The position numbers were made by a program, and so were the translations under genes. DNA of 64,000 nt from Allolobophora icterica (taxonomy: Eukaryota; Annelida; Clitellata; Crassiclitellata; Lumbricidae): positions 51,393,212 through 51,457,211 of the forward strand of contig OY744607.1 of NCBI GenBank assembly GCA_963556255.1, in the 5' to 3' direction. This document shows, one piece after another, positions 11,955-23,658 of the stretch; the stretch's first letter is position 1, and the number at the start of each line of letters is the position of its first letter. Under the pieces are notes generated by a model that made no database searches, had not been told where the DNA came from, and worked only from the letters and a program-made list of their open reading frames with translations.

Positions 11955-12289
11955 TACCCTAAGGAACCTAAGGTTCCGCTAACAAGGTAGCCCTAATACA
12001 AGTGTGTAACAGTCAGTCTAATTTATACAATGATGAGCAATTACACATCGTTTTGACAATATTATATTTCACACAGATTTTAAATATGAAACATGACCAT
12101 CAATGTTGTTTATTTAAAAATTTTCTTTAGTTTGTTTGGCAGCGAAACATTTCTATTGACCAGTCCTACAACCAGGAGCTTACAAGCACTTTGCTCGATT
12201 CAAATTCAATAGCAGAGAAACTTGCTTAACACAGTTCAAGTCCAATATAATCTCTAGTTTATTTTAGACATAAGAGTAAGCTTCTAATG

Positions 12290-12350
12290 CGCCACTCGAA
12301 GGCCAAGCGCAGGGCACCAGCCTGTTCACGAGCGCATTATCACATCGTTG
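12290..12350 (-). repeat. dispersed ~60-bp motif, copy 3
   Basis: The reverse complement contains TGATAATGCGCTCGTGAA, CAGGCTGGTGCCCTGCGCTT and CCTTCGAGTGG, matching the motif at 7496 and 62097. Apart from this, 11957-12700 shows no recognised feature. Confidence 0.5.
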
Positions 12351-12708
12351 AAAAACGAGTGAAGTCGAGATCATACTGTCGCTATGTAAAACGTGTAGGC
12401 CTACACTTACAGTTAATGCATTTTTATTGGGACATCGACCACAGTATAAATAATTATTTATACTGTGCATCGACTGAGCAGAACATTTAAGAAAGGCTTA
12501 AGAATATGAAAGTTTTAAACAAGTTTGAATTGTTCCGCTTGAAATTTAAAAAAAAGATAATGATGAAATAGAAGAGACGAGATTTTAGGAACAAATGTGG
12601 TAAATATCAGCATGATTTCATTTTAATACTTTTTATTTACGCTGTTGCTAATGTGGCTAAATGCCTGGGCTATAAAATTGTAGTTGCGCATAAAACCAGC
12701 GTCGTTCC

Positions 12709-13474
12709 CAGTGTTACCACTCCAGAAAAATTAAAAACCCAAGTTAGGACAGTTAAAAACCCCAAGAAAACCCAATAGATTTTCTGCCGATTCTTTTAAA
12801 TTAATAAACGAACTATACGATGATACATATACTAATAATTACAATATAATGCAGTCATACCATTTCTGAAATAAAAAAAATGTTGTTCTATCTTATTTCT
12901 ATCTTTCATTTTTTGCAATTTTATGGGACGTCGTTAATTTCTAAAAAATTATTAACCTAGTTAATAATCGAGGCAAATTAAAAATGTTTATATAAATGTT
13001 TTTATTTTCATCAGAGTCCGAATCGCACATTTTTTATATTTTTAAACAAGAATAAAGATTAAAGAGCACGAAACTGAAAATATTATTTCTTAAGCTTTTA
13101 AAAAAGGGCAACAGTTTACTTCAGGAAAACTTCAGAAACAGTGCAGTCTGAGTCTGCAGCCTCCTTTAGTCTTTAGAGTTATATTCTAAATATAGCAATA
13201 GACTAGTATAGCACATTCAGTGTTTAGAGTTATATTCTAAATACAGCAATAGGCTCTTATAGCACATGGTTACACGCATATTGCGCCTTTATTTATTGAC
13301 TTCGATCATCCAGACCGTTGGAAAAATTGATTTAATTAATGAAAAATAGGGTTTCAATAAAACAAGAAAAATCCCAAGCGAAAAACCCAAGGTCTCCAAG
13401 AAAAAACCCCATTTCCCAAGTTCGGATAGAAAAACCCAAGATCTTGTGAAAAAACCCAAGGAGTGGTAACGCTG
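12709..13474. mobile_element. non-autonomous hAT element (766 bp)
   Basis: Termini CAGTGTTACCACTCC and GGAGTGGTAACGCTG are inverted repeats, followed inward by repeated AAAACCCAAG motifs. A perfect 8-bp duplication GTCGTTCC lies at 12701-12708 and 13475-13482. There is no transposase. A truncated relative lies at 25222. CAGTGTTACC is a common hAT terminus. Confidence 0.88.
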
Positions 13475-13829
13475 GTCGTTCCAAAGTCCTTGAGAGTATC
13501 AAAAATAGACTGTCTAGGTTACCAGCGGCTGAGACATGACCGTGAGCTGTCATGGTTTCCAACTCTGGTAAACCAGATTGAAGAATTTCTAGTAAACTTT
13601 CCAAGAGGCAGCTAGAGCAGTGCAATCAGAAACAAGTTTAATTGAAAATTAAAACAGAAAAATGGGAAATGAACAATAAATGATCAAGTTAACCATGCAT
13701 GATGCTTAACCACAAAATGACGATACACGTTGTTGTCACTGATGATGATAACGACAAACGAACAACGTTGACGTACGATGACATGAATATGGGCTTGGTC
13801 AACATTTGTTTACATTTTTAATAGATTTA

Positions 13830-14625
13830 TCGCAGGTATTGATTTATCGCCCTTACTCGACTTTGCTGTGCTGTCTCAAAGGTTTCCGCTTTTCACTTTC
13901 TCGTCTAGCGTTCGTGATCTAGGAGTGACCCTTGACAATTCTCTCACCTTTACTGAACACATTTCCAAACTCACTCGCACTTCCTATTTTCACCTAAGGC
14001 GCCTTAGAGCTATCCGTCGCTCTCTGTCATCTCCAATTTTCACTTCAATTGTCCATGCATTTGTCTGCTCTAGACTCGACTACTGCAATTCCCTCCTCAT
14101 TGGTCTTCCCAAAGTCCGTCTTGCTCCTCTTCAGTCCGTTCTCAATGCTGCTGCTAGATTAATTGCCCGTCTTCCTCGATTCTCTCATATCACCACCTTT
14201 ATGGCAGAAGAACTCCACTGGCTCCCGCTTTCTGCCCGCATCCAATTTAAGGTCCTCATCCTTGTCTCTAAGGCTCAGCTTGGTTTCGCTCCAAAATATT
14301 TATGTGACTTATTTCATCGCCCTCACTCTGCGGCTTCTCTTCGTCCTCTTCGTTCATCTGACCGTTTGGACCTCCTCGTTCCCCGTGTCAGGACTTCACT
14401 GGCTCAATCTAGGTCGTTTGCTTCCATTGGCCCTGCTCTTTGGAATGGGCTTCCTCCGTTTGTTCGTTCTTCTATTCTCTCAGGTAGCGTCTCTTCCTCT
14501 TTTACCTTTCTTAAAACTTGCTTTTTCTCTCGGGGTCTATCGCACTGGGAGCGCTTCTGAATGGCCCTCCCGCTAGAAGCGCTTTATAAATATCCGAATA
14601 CAATACAATACAATACAAGTTTGCC
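13830..14625 (+). mobile_element. 5'-truncated CR1/L2-like LINE, RT C-terminus
   Basis: Open frame (13868-14560, 230 aa) with the late part of a CR1/L2-like ORF2: VRDLGVTLDNSLTFTEHISK, then SRLDYCNSLLIGLP, ELHWLPLSARIQFKVL and ALWNGLPP motifs. The stop is followed by a 3' tail with the hairpin-like GGGAGCGCTTC...GAAGCGCTTTATAAATATCC and a (AATAC)n end. The frame is intact over its length, so the insertion is fairly young. It ends only about 145 bp before the GPD start codon and could supply or disturb upstream regulatory sequence. Confidence 0.85.
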
Positions 14626-14770
14626 TTGACGGCTGGATTTCTAGCGGATTTCAATAAAATTGGCTGAGCGACCAGACATGTCATTATTTTGGAAAGTGGT
14701 TTCGGTCTGCGCTAGGAAGAAGCGAAGTCTTGACAATGTCTTGTGAAATTTAATTCCTTAGACTAAAGTA

Positions 14771-17700
14771 ATGTCTGGACCGAAGAAAGTCTGTATAGTT
14801 GGATCTGGAAGATGGTTAGGATGATTTATGCTAAGGATTTTCTGTTCGCATTCAGTAGATCTGTATTTGTAGAGCCGGTTATAGCGAGCTAGAAGTTTAA
14901 GTTCATGGCTGCCCGTAAGGTCGTAGCCTTGACCTCTGAAAAGTGATCGCCCGTTCCTAGCTATGCGAGATCCATAGCTGGGTTGCCCCCTCAGCCCCTC
15001 TCCGTTATATTACCAGTGATTCTTATAACGGAGTTTTATGAGACATAACCCAGTCCCATGGCATGCCAAAAGGTTGATAGCATTGGGAGAGATTTGACGC
15101 GTTTGTTTATTTGAAGTTGTATTACTCTGTCGTAGGGGTTCTGTAATTGCAAAGATCATTGGACACAACGTCCTTCAGGATTCCGTGTTTTATCACCACA
15201 TACCACTCTGGGTTAACGAGGAGCTCTTCAATGGACGAAAACTGTCAGAAATCATCAACTTCAAGCACGAAAATATTAAGTATCTTCCTGGCTGCCAAAT
15301 ACCTGCAAACGTGGTAAGTTACAAATTCGACAGCAGATGTCGTTACCAACACAGCTCTTGAGTTAAGAAAATTAGAAATTATTTGATTTCCTATAGGTTT
15401 TAGTTTATACAGTGGGCTTTCAAGGGAAACACACTAGACAACCTAGGTGTCTTGACAATACACTGTGGCCAGATAGTATAATGAAAAAGTGATTGGGACC
15501 TTCTTCTCTGGTTAGTTTTGTTTGAAGTTGTTTTTCTTAATTTAGCCTCGCATGGAGACTGAGACGTAAGCTGAAGGTCTGTGTTGATGCTTTTTCCATT
15601 GAGGTCGCAATTGCTGATCTTGAGGTGGCAACAAGAGAGGCAGATGTTCTCATCTTTGTCGTTCCATATCAGTTCATCCACAGCGTTTGTCAACAGATGA
15701 AAGGCAAAATCAAGCCAACCGCTATTGGCGTTTCCTTGATCAAAGTAAGACTTCTTATTTCACTTATGCTTTTGAATTGTCTCCTGTTTGTCTCTCTCTG
15801 TCTTTATGTCTCTTTTGCTGTATTTCACTTTCTCTCTCTTTGTCTGATTCTTCTTCCTTATTTCAATTATGCTTTCGAATTGACTCTTGTTAGTCTGTCT
15901 CTCTCTCTCTCTCTCTCTGTCTTTATGTGTCTTTTGCTGTATTTCACTTTTTCTCTCTGTCTGTTTCTTAAGCATATCTCATTTGATCTAGAAACTCAAG
16001 TGACTGAATGAGTTCACTTTCTGTGTATATGACATGATGAGAGCAAATGAATTATGTCAGCCCTAACAGATGGACAAGTTGCCAAGAGAAACCGAGTTTG
16101 TTTCTTTTTCTGTGCATACAATTTCAAACTGCAATAAAGAAGTGATTTAAGAACTCATATCATTATAAGGCAGGTTTGAGTAATTTCTGAGAAGAAAGTC
16201 AGCTTCATTAAGACTAAGTTTCACTGAGGAGTTTGAAGCTCCACAAAAGAATTTGGCATTGGTTTATAGTTTACTTACTGATTTCACTGATCATCTTTAA
16301 AAATAGAGTTTCTTCAGTTGGTACTTCACTGAGAGTGACTCTTGTTATAACTAGTCGACTATGCAGTTGCTGACATTTTTTTACCAGTGAATTGTGTTGT
16401 CCTTTGTCGTTTGTGCGACTGGTTGCAGGGTCTGGACGTCGAACAGGATCGTCTCGACCTGATTTCGAATGTGATTCGCCGGACGCTAAACATCGAATGT
16501 TCTGTTCTGATGGGTGCAAACGTTGCACCTGAAGTGAGCATCGAGTGCTTCTGTGAAGCAACCATAGGTACATTGGCTGCTGCTGTATCCTATCCTAATA
16601 CATCTGCTGCTGTATCCTATCCTAATACATCTGCTGCTGTATCCTATCCTAATACATCTGCTGCTGTATCCTATCATCTGCTGCTGTATCCTATCCTGAT
16701 ACATCTGTTGTGTATCCTTTCCTAATACATCTGATGTTGTATCCTATCCTAATACATCTGCTGTATCCTATCCTAATATATCCGATGCTATATCCTATCA
16801 TAATATATCTGCTGATTCCTATACTAATAAGTGTTGTGCTGATTCAGAATTTTTGGTTTTATGTAACATTCTGATTCAATGCCTTCAGTTGAGGAATGCC
16901 AAATAAAGTTCCTTCAATACACAAAGTGATAATTATGATTACTGTCATTAAAAGTACAAAAAAGCCTGAACTTATATGAATTCTAAACTGGTTTGTGTTT
17001 GCATTTGTGGTCATCGTTTTTCTGTGAGTGATTGTTTAAAAGATGTTTCGTGACATTGTTTCTTGACAGTGAAACGTGAGAGAGAGAGATGATTTAGTGC
17101 TATGTCTGGTCAGGTTGTAAAGATGAGAAGATGGGACTGACGTTAAAGAAACTCTTTGAGACGCCCTACTTTCGTATAACCGTCGTTCCAGATGAGGAAG
17201 CGGTCGAACTCTGTGGAGCACTGAAGGTAATTCATCGACTTCTTCAACCAGTCTTTTCTTCTCCTCCTCTCTCCTCCTTCTCCTCCTCCTCCTCCTGTTC
17301 TTTGTCTCTTGCTTCTCTCTGTTTCCATCCACCTCTATCTGATCCTGGACTGTAAGAGTTTGTTGGTTTTTGGTTTCAACTGGTAGGAGATCGTGTTTCT
17401 TGCGGCTCTTGTGACTGATGGTATCGGTCTAATCGCCAACACTAAAGCGGCCATCGTAAGACTTGGGCTGATGGAAATGGTCCAGTTCAGCAAACTCCTT
17501 TACCCAGGTCAGTTAAGCAGTGTTTGAGGAAGCAGCATATGTGAAGAAGTAAATTGATGTCTGCCATAGCAGTTGACCGGCAGCTATATCAACTATTATT
17601 ATTATTATTATAATTATGCATTTATTAAGTGCCACTGTCTAATGACCAAGCACCAATCGATGGCGCTAAGCAGTTGCGAGTGAAGGACTTGCTCAAGGTC

Positions 17701-20700
17701 TCTATGGTACACAGTATGACCATTTCAGGGTCAGAGGCTGAAACCCGTACTACCCACATTACAAGGGGAGCAGCACTCTAACCAATCGTCTACCCTGTCC
17801 TGTAACTGACTCTTTCATATGAACTGGTAGATTCAGGGGCGTCTATCCCCCCCTAAGTCATTGGAGCAACGTCCCTTTTCCCCCTCTTCTTCCCCCTTAC
17901 CGTTCCTTCCCCCCTTAAAATGGTGGCACACACACTGACAAATCTTTCCCCCCCCCTATTTCTTGGATGGAGCATTTGCTCCAAGGTTTCTATGGTGTAG
18001 ACGCCCCTGGGTAGATTGAAGTATTGTAAAATTTTTTGCAAGGTTTTGTTAATGGCAAAGACGTTGTTGATGTTTGAATAGAAGACTTGTTCTTTCGTCT
18101 TGCACAAGGTACTCGCATTGAGACGTTCATGCAGAGCTGTGGTGTGGCTGACCTTATAACTTCCTGCTACAGCGGTGAAATTCAGGTCTTGGCTGAGGCA
18201 TTTGTCAAGGCCGGAAGCGACTTGGTAAGCCAACTGAGGCTGTCTTTCTGCTTATGGATTTAGAATTGTTCCAAGATGGTCGCCCTCTGACTGACTGCAT
18301 CTCTCGGTGAGAAAGGCTTCAATTCAGAAGAATCCTCTGCTGTGTAGCTCTGTGGAGGACTGTTTGCTGGGGGGAGATTATGAGCTGACAACAGCCTTAG
18401 AAGCTGAGCTAAGCAGAGCTTTTATGGACTCTTTTGGTGTTTAGATTGTGACTATGGTAGGTCATATCCAGCTCCAGTCTGTTGTCAATTCCTTTTTATG
18501 CATTGGACAACTTGAAGAAATCTTCTACTGCATTTTACGTATCATACACTCAGCAGGTTCATGAGAGCCTCCATCATTGTCACAGGTCGTAATCATAATC
18601 GTAAACTCTAAATTTCTACAGCGCTACTCTGATGCTAAACACATAGCACCAGAGTATTCACAATTGCTGCATCTTGTCAGAGAGTTGGTCTAGAGATGTC
18701 CAGTAAGGATCCGAGTGCAGTTGCCAGGGAAACCAGAGAGAGGAGGAAGAGGCAGAGGAGCTACCAAGGCAGTTTTTGTTAAGGACAGAGGTGAGTTCAC
18801 AGAAAATGGGGCCCTAGTCGCAAACATTTTTGGGTCACTTTTGAACGTGTAGACCAGTGGTTTTCAACCTTTTTGTAGTGACGGAACCCTACACAAGCAC
18901 TCATTTGCTCGCGGAACCCCGGGGCGTTTTAGCCGTCCATTTTTCCAAGAAATTCAAGTATTGTAACTTGTATTGTTGATATATAATGTTTAAATTTTAG
19001 AATGTTAAACTTGTAATATAAGTTTTTTGCATCTCTGGTGCAGGCTATTATAAATACATACTTTAGTCTAGCGCTCTAGAGTAGTGCACAGAAGCAATGT
19101 CGGTAAACAACATGTATTTTACTGTATTGTGCCGGCAACCAATTCTGACAGATGGATAGAAGAGTTATAGAAACGCTGCAGGGCTGTAAGTAATTAACTT
19201 CCAAAATTTCCTTAACTTGAATTATCCTTAAGAGAATAGGCCTACTAGTCACTACCGCTTTTACCCTTGAGTTTCACCCTAACTCTACTGACGGGTATTG
19301 GGACACTCGTCCACGGAGTGCCTTGATACAGCTTCCATCGCTAGTTCCAAGTAGGCAATAGTGAGCCCCCTGGGGGTCTGGGATTCCAGATTTCGTCCTG
19401 CACGCAACAGAACGGCAACAACGGACCAACAACAATTCGCTTACAGGCGGCCGCATAGCAGTTTCCGGTCCACTCTAGGGTACCTGCCTCTCTCCCCTTG
19501 GTCCTCTCTCGTGGTCCTACCAACGTCTGTAATGGTATGTACCAGTCCTCCGCCCAGGCTACATATCAGGTTCTACACAACGGTCAGTTAACACGGTGCA
19601 ATCACAACTGCACCAAGTGGTTGGCACTCGGCTCGACCCAAGGTAATCTCAGCAATTCAGGGCTATTGTTGGCACATCCTCCCTCTATCCCAAACGGGAA
19701 CAGGTCGGGGTAATTAAACTAATTCCACGCCAAGAGGGTTGGCTATATCAGAGCGCCTAGTTAGCGTATACCCCGCCGTTTACCCGCGTAAAAATGCAAT
19801 GCAAATATAAAATGCAACGATGCACTCCCGTAATAATGTTAACTATGTTAACATAGAATTGTGTTTAGCATGAACGCCGGAAAGCTGTGAAGAATTCGGT
19901 TATTTGATCATTCTTTTGTGAAATCAGTTGGTGGTTTTTAAATTTAAGACTGCTGTCGCGGAACCCCTGGCCGACGCCCGCGGAACCCCTGGGGTCCGCG
20001 GAACCCCGGTTGAAAACCACTGGTGTAGACTGAGAGTCTGTGACTCTGGTGGTGTTTAGCCAATCATGTGCAAAAGTGCACGAAGTTGATCTTGAAGCCA
20101 TTTTTGTGAGTGTTATTGACCCTGTAGTTATGATTACTTTTAGAAGCTATTTCAAAGAATGTGAAGTTATTTGGTTTAATGTTATATTTTATAATTGGAA
20201 AAAAATACTTTCATTCATTTGGGGCCCTCCGAGATTTGGGGGCACTAGGCATGCACCTACATGTAAACGCGCCTCTGGTTAAGGATGAGAATAGCTTGAA
20301 AGGCAGAGGATTGGATGGTCGCAGTTGAAACAGCCGAGTTCTCTGTGTGTGTTTATGATGTTCTTAGATTTCTATGGAATGTTGCAGGCAATTGCTCGTA
20401 TGGAGTTGGTGGTTCTCGGAGGCAGGAAGTTGAATGGTCCACCAGCAGCGAAAGAAGTGAATGCAGTGCTTAAGAAGTTGGACCTAGAACACAAGTCAGT
20501 CACCTACCAAACAAATTCATCAATCGGATTAGTCAATCTGTCTAATCCTTCAATGAGATTAGTCAACCTATCTAATCCTTCAGTCGGATTAAGTCGATGG
20601 ATCTAATCAGTCAGTTGGATTACAGTCAATCTATCTAATCCTTCCATCAGATTAAGCAGTTGAAGTAGTGAGTTCACTTGTGGTGAAGGTGAAATGGTAT

Positions 20701-21290
20701 TTTCTAGTGTGTCATACGCTGTGGCCTACTTGAAGGATTATCTTCAGGTCCAGTGCAGTAAATGATCTTTGAACAACAGTCCATAGATGTTTGTGAGCTG
20801 TTCACCATTCATTAAATTTTAACACTTTTACGATGAGCTGCAATAGTGTCCCAGTTGCTTTTAGTACACTCTCGTCATTAAAGTGTTGAAGCGTTGATGT
20901 AGCACTTTTTTAAGATACTGACTAGGAGTGCTGGTCCTGGCAGAGGTGCCTTTGATTTCTTGATGAGCAGCTGCAGTATCTTCTTATTTGTTGATCTGTA
21001 ATTGTAATTGCTTATTTATATAGCACCTCTTCAAGAAAACTCGTCAGAGGTGCTCTCAACCTGATTACACAAGACCACAATCGAAGAGAACTTCAACCAC
21101 TTTTGAAATAGATTTCGGGATAGTAGAAGTTCATGTCGCAGATTGCATGGAAGGCTGTTCCAGAATGTGAAACATGCTTTGTGACTGTTTTAGGTTTCCA
21201 TTGTTCACAGCTATCCACGAGATTTGCACGGGTGAACTGGCTCCCGAGCGACTCATCGATCGTCTCAAGCACCATCCGGCACACGAATAA
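14771..21290 (+). CDS. GPD1: glycerol-3-phosphate dehydrogenase [NAD+], cytosolic type, 9 exons
   Basis: Exons: 14771-14814, 15136-15313, 15604-15744, 16429-16567, 17114-17226, 17387-17507, 18109-18224, 20388-20494, 21194-21290. All introns are GT-AG and phases match, giving 351 aa (human GPD1 has 349). The family reduces dihydroxyacetone phosphate with NADH to sn-glycerol 3-phosphate in the cytosol. Motifs: [17 protein letters not shown] (NAD-binding GxGxxG, residues 6-22), [31 protein letters not shown] (Lys121), [19 protein letters not shown] (Lys205), [25 protein letters not shown] (Asp260). The start is the first ATG before the nucleotide motif. Odd points: the usual GGRNR at 267-271 is SGEIQ, so substrate-binding Arg269 and Asn270 are absent; Thr264 is Ser; and NVVAVGAG after Lys205 is EIVFLAAL. 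It may be a divergent paralogue or pseudoenzyme. Intron 7 is swollen by nested hAT elements. No poly(A) signal is evident close to the stop. Confidence 0.93.
15780..15970. repeat. CT-rich microsatellite with short direct repeats (GPD intron 3)
   Basis: TCTCTG/TTTGTCTC tract in intron 3, including a direct repeat of a segment around TTTCACTTATGCTTTTGAATTG (15760 and 15860). Confidence 0.7.
16574..16815. repeat. 24-bp minisatellite in GPD intron 4
   Basis: About ten copies of CTGCTGTATCCTATCCTAATACAT, becoming degenerate rightward. The array starts within a few bases of the exon 4 donor (GT at 16568). Confidence 0.88.
17583..17800 (-). mobile_element. tRNA-derived SINE (GPD intron 6)
   Basis: On the minus strand the element starts GGTAGACGATTGGTTAGAGTGC (A-box-like TGGTTAGAGTG), followed by a degenerate B box (GGGTTTCAGCC). 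A central core CTTGAGCAAGTCCTTCACTC and an A/T-rich (ATA)n tail at 17583-17610 follow. It is antisense to the GPD gene. The core is shared with the SINEs at 21892, 27224 and 63745. Confidence 0.7.
17834..18009. mobile_element. hAT MITE (176 bp, GPD intron 6)
   Basis: Termini CAGGGGCGTCTA / TAGACGCCCCTG and perfect 8-bp duplication GGTAGATT at 17826-17833 and 18010-18017. Pyrimidine-rich interior, noncoding. Confidence 0.88.
18786..20277. mobile_element. hAT-type element, outer copy in GPD intron 7 (1492 bp with nested insert)
   Basis: Inverted ends CAGAGGTGAGTTCACA / TGTAAACGCGCCTCTG, with perfect 8-bp duplication GTTAAGGA at 18778-18785 and 20278-20285. About 316 bp are its own. The rest is the nested element 18855-20022 plus its duplication. 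Confidence 0.82.
18855..20022. mobile_element. nested hAT-type element (1168 bp, GPD intron 7)
   Basis: Termini CAGTGGTTTTCAACC / GGTTGAAAACCACTG are typical of Charlie-like hAT elements. A perfect 8-bp duplication GTGTAGAC lies at 18847-18854 and 20023-20030. Subterminal CGGAACCCC motifs are repeated at both ends. The G/C-richer middle (about 19270-19730) looks compositionally different and could be a captured or inserted segment. No transposase frame is visible. Confidence 0.88.
20513..20655. repeat. ~30-bp minisatellite in GPD intron 8
   Basis: Four to five imperfect copies of a unit around ATCTAATCCTTCAATCGGATTAGTCA, starting about 18 bp past the exon 8 donor. Confidence 0.75.
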
Positions 21291-21891
21291 CTATCCAACA
21301 TTTTGTTTGTCATCTTCATGGTTGTGACAAAACCACCTGTTGAAAGCAGCTTTTAGCAATCTTTTCTCTGAAGGAATATTGTGCAGATATGACTGTGGTT
21401 TTCTGTAGAGCTTTATTAGGTCTTTTGGTCAATGGATGAATTTAGCAGCTGACTTTCCCTGTGCAATTATCATTTGAGGTTTTAGCCGCTGTGACTGGCC
21501 ATAGGCGTTCTCTGCTTCGGTTCTTGTTGATTTGGCCTCGTTACTTAACTACCCACCTTTGACCTGACCTGGAAAACGTATCATGTGAGGAATCTCATCA
21601 GTTGTCCGTATTTTACTCTTCTCCAAACAGCAGCAGCAGCATCATCATCAGCTGCTGATGTTGCTGGTCTTTGTTCTTTGCTGCTTTAGATGTTCATACA
21701 ACAGCCACATTCAACAGCATGATGATGACGATCATGATCATGGCATCTTATGTAAAGGGACTGTCACAAAAATATGACGTGGGTGTGTGTATGCGTGCGT
21801 GTGTGTGTGTCTGTTGGTTCTTGTTAAGGGGGTTCCTGAGAACCGACTTTGGGACGAACTGTTTTTAAGGGGTCATGCATTTTCATCTGTG

Positions 21892-22117
21892 GGGCGTGGT
21901 GGCTCAGTGGTAAGTTCGGCGCCTTGTGACCGGAGGGTTGCAGGTTCGAATCCCACTCTAGCCGCTGCGTACGGACCTTGGGCAAGTCCTTCACTCGCAA
22001 TTGCCCGTGGCGCTTCGGCGTGAAAATTCCGGCACAGTATCAAATGCTGTAGTCGGGAGCGCCTCCGAGTAGTAGTTGACTTCGAGAGGCGCTATAGAAA
22101 TATCCGAATAAATAAAT
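21892..22117 (+). mobile_element. tRNA-derived SINE, full-length copy
   Basis: tRNA-like head with A box (TGGCTCAGTGG) and B box (GGTTCGAATCC), then a core (CTTGGGCAAGTCCTTCACTC). The 3' region GGGAGCGCCTC...GAGGCGCTATAGAAATATCCG ends in an AATAAATAAA tail. The 3' region matches the end of the CR1/L2-like LINE at 13.8-14.6 kb. The AATAAA at its end is the first clear poly(A)-signal-like sequence downstream of the GPD gene. From 22118 to 23069 nothing is recognised. Confidence 0.88.
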
Positions 22118-23658
22118 CTGTGATCAATGTTTTTCATTTGAGATCGTTTTTTTCATTTGTTAGATATTTTCCGCTGATCAAGATTTTGAGCGTGTATATA
22201 TTAATTGCAGGAATCAAAAGAAAAAACTGATTATCTGATTATTTATGAACTTTTGATTTGTTGTTTGATCCTGCGAGAAGTGAGCAATGAGCATTTTACT
22301 TATTTGTAACATTCCGACGTGCTTCTTCTTCAGTAGTACAACACAATTTTACTTGAGATTATTGCTAATTGATGTAGAGCCTGTTCACTTTTGAAGTCCT
22401 CCCCTTGGTGGACTGTTGAAATTACCAGATGAGGTTACATTTAATATGTGGGCAATATTCTCCATTGTGAAATGGCTTTAATTTGGATAGAGACTTAAAC
22501 ATATTTAGGAAATGCTGATTATCAATCGGTTTGTGATTCTGTGCATAATTTTTTAAAATATTTACACTGAATCAGTTTTCTGTGAATCTTACTGTTAAGT
22601 TATGTGTGAGTTTTGATATTGAGATAGAGAATCTCTTGATGAGGTGTTGAGAATCTTCAGTCTTCCTGCTCAGGTTCTTAGACACAACCCATTTCTTCGT
22701 AGACTATTCCTACAATTTCTAGCAGACTACTGTTTAGTCAGGTTTAATACTTCTATGATAATTAAAGGTAGCAGAAAATTTAAACATTGTTGCTTTTTTT
22801 AAATAAATGGAGTCCATTTAGTATGCAATTTAATAAATGTCTACGTTTCGAAGGTAGCGTCATCGCATGGTTTGTAGCAAACTCGCAAAACGGATATACA
22901 TATACTGTAGGCCTGGCTATTCTACTTTATGACATTATGTACACTTGTGTTGGAAAAGGGCAGGTGAGTGGTAAGGGATCGTGGTATGGTATGGTATGGT
23001 CTGCGGGTGCCACTGGCAAGAGGTGACCGATGGTGGCGTCGTAGAATCGTGCCAAGCAGTTCTGCGTGACCTCTGGATAGTGATGGGCAATAGTTAACTT
23101 TTTAAACAATGTCAATCAATATTTTTGTTATTGTGCCTTCCCAGAGAATGCAGTTTCCGAAAAAGTGCGAAAATACTTAGATACACATTAGGGTGGTAGT
23201 GAAAAAAGTTTTTTTTAGATAATGCCCGGGACACCCCCTAGTTCTGTTCGTATTGGTAGTAGAAACTCATGTGCAAAATCTTTTTAAAATATTCCATTAT
23301 TTAGGCGTGCCACATGACAACTCAAGTTTTGCATATGACACCATGCATCATTGAAGCCGTAAAAATCAACTTTCTTAGTTTTTCAGGAGCTGGATGAAAG
23401 TTCATCACTTCTAGAACCTATTATTTGATTACTGTAATTATGTGATGAGTGTGATGCACCATAGATTGTTGGATACCATATTCTCTGATGATTTGTTTAT
23501 AAATAAAAAATTATATAATAAATATATAAATTAGAACCAACTGGAGCTGAGGAGTAAATAAATATTTGCAATTTTTTAACAATTTTCTGAACTTTTGTAG
23601 TCTGTGCATTTAAGGCTTTTCTAAAGTTTAATTATTTATTTACTTACTTACTCACACT

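Noticed and set aside
17834..18009. Extra GPD exon in this pyrimidine-rich stretch
   Set aside because: It is exactly bounded by a hAT-type inverted repeat and an 8-bp duplication, and exons 6 and 7 already join in phase.
21900..21975. A functional tRNA gene at the SINE head
   Set aside because: A and B boxes are present but the arms do not fold into a proper tRNA, and the sequence continues into a SINE body that is repeated at 27224.
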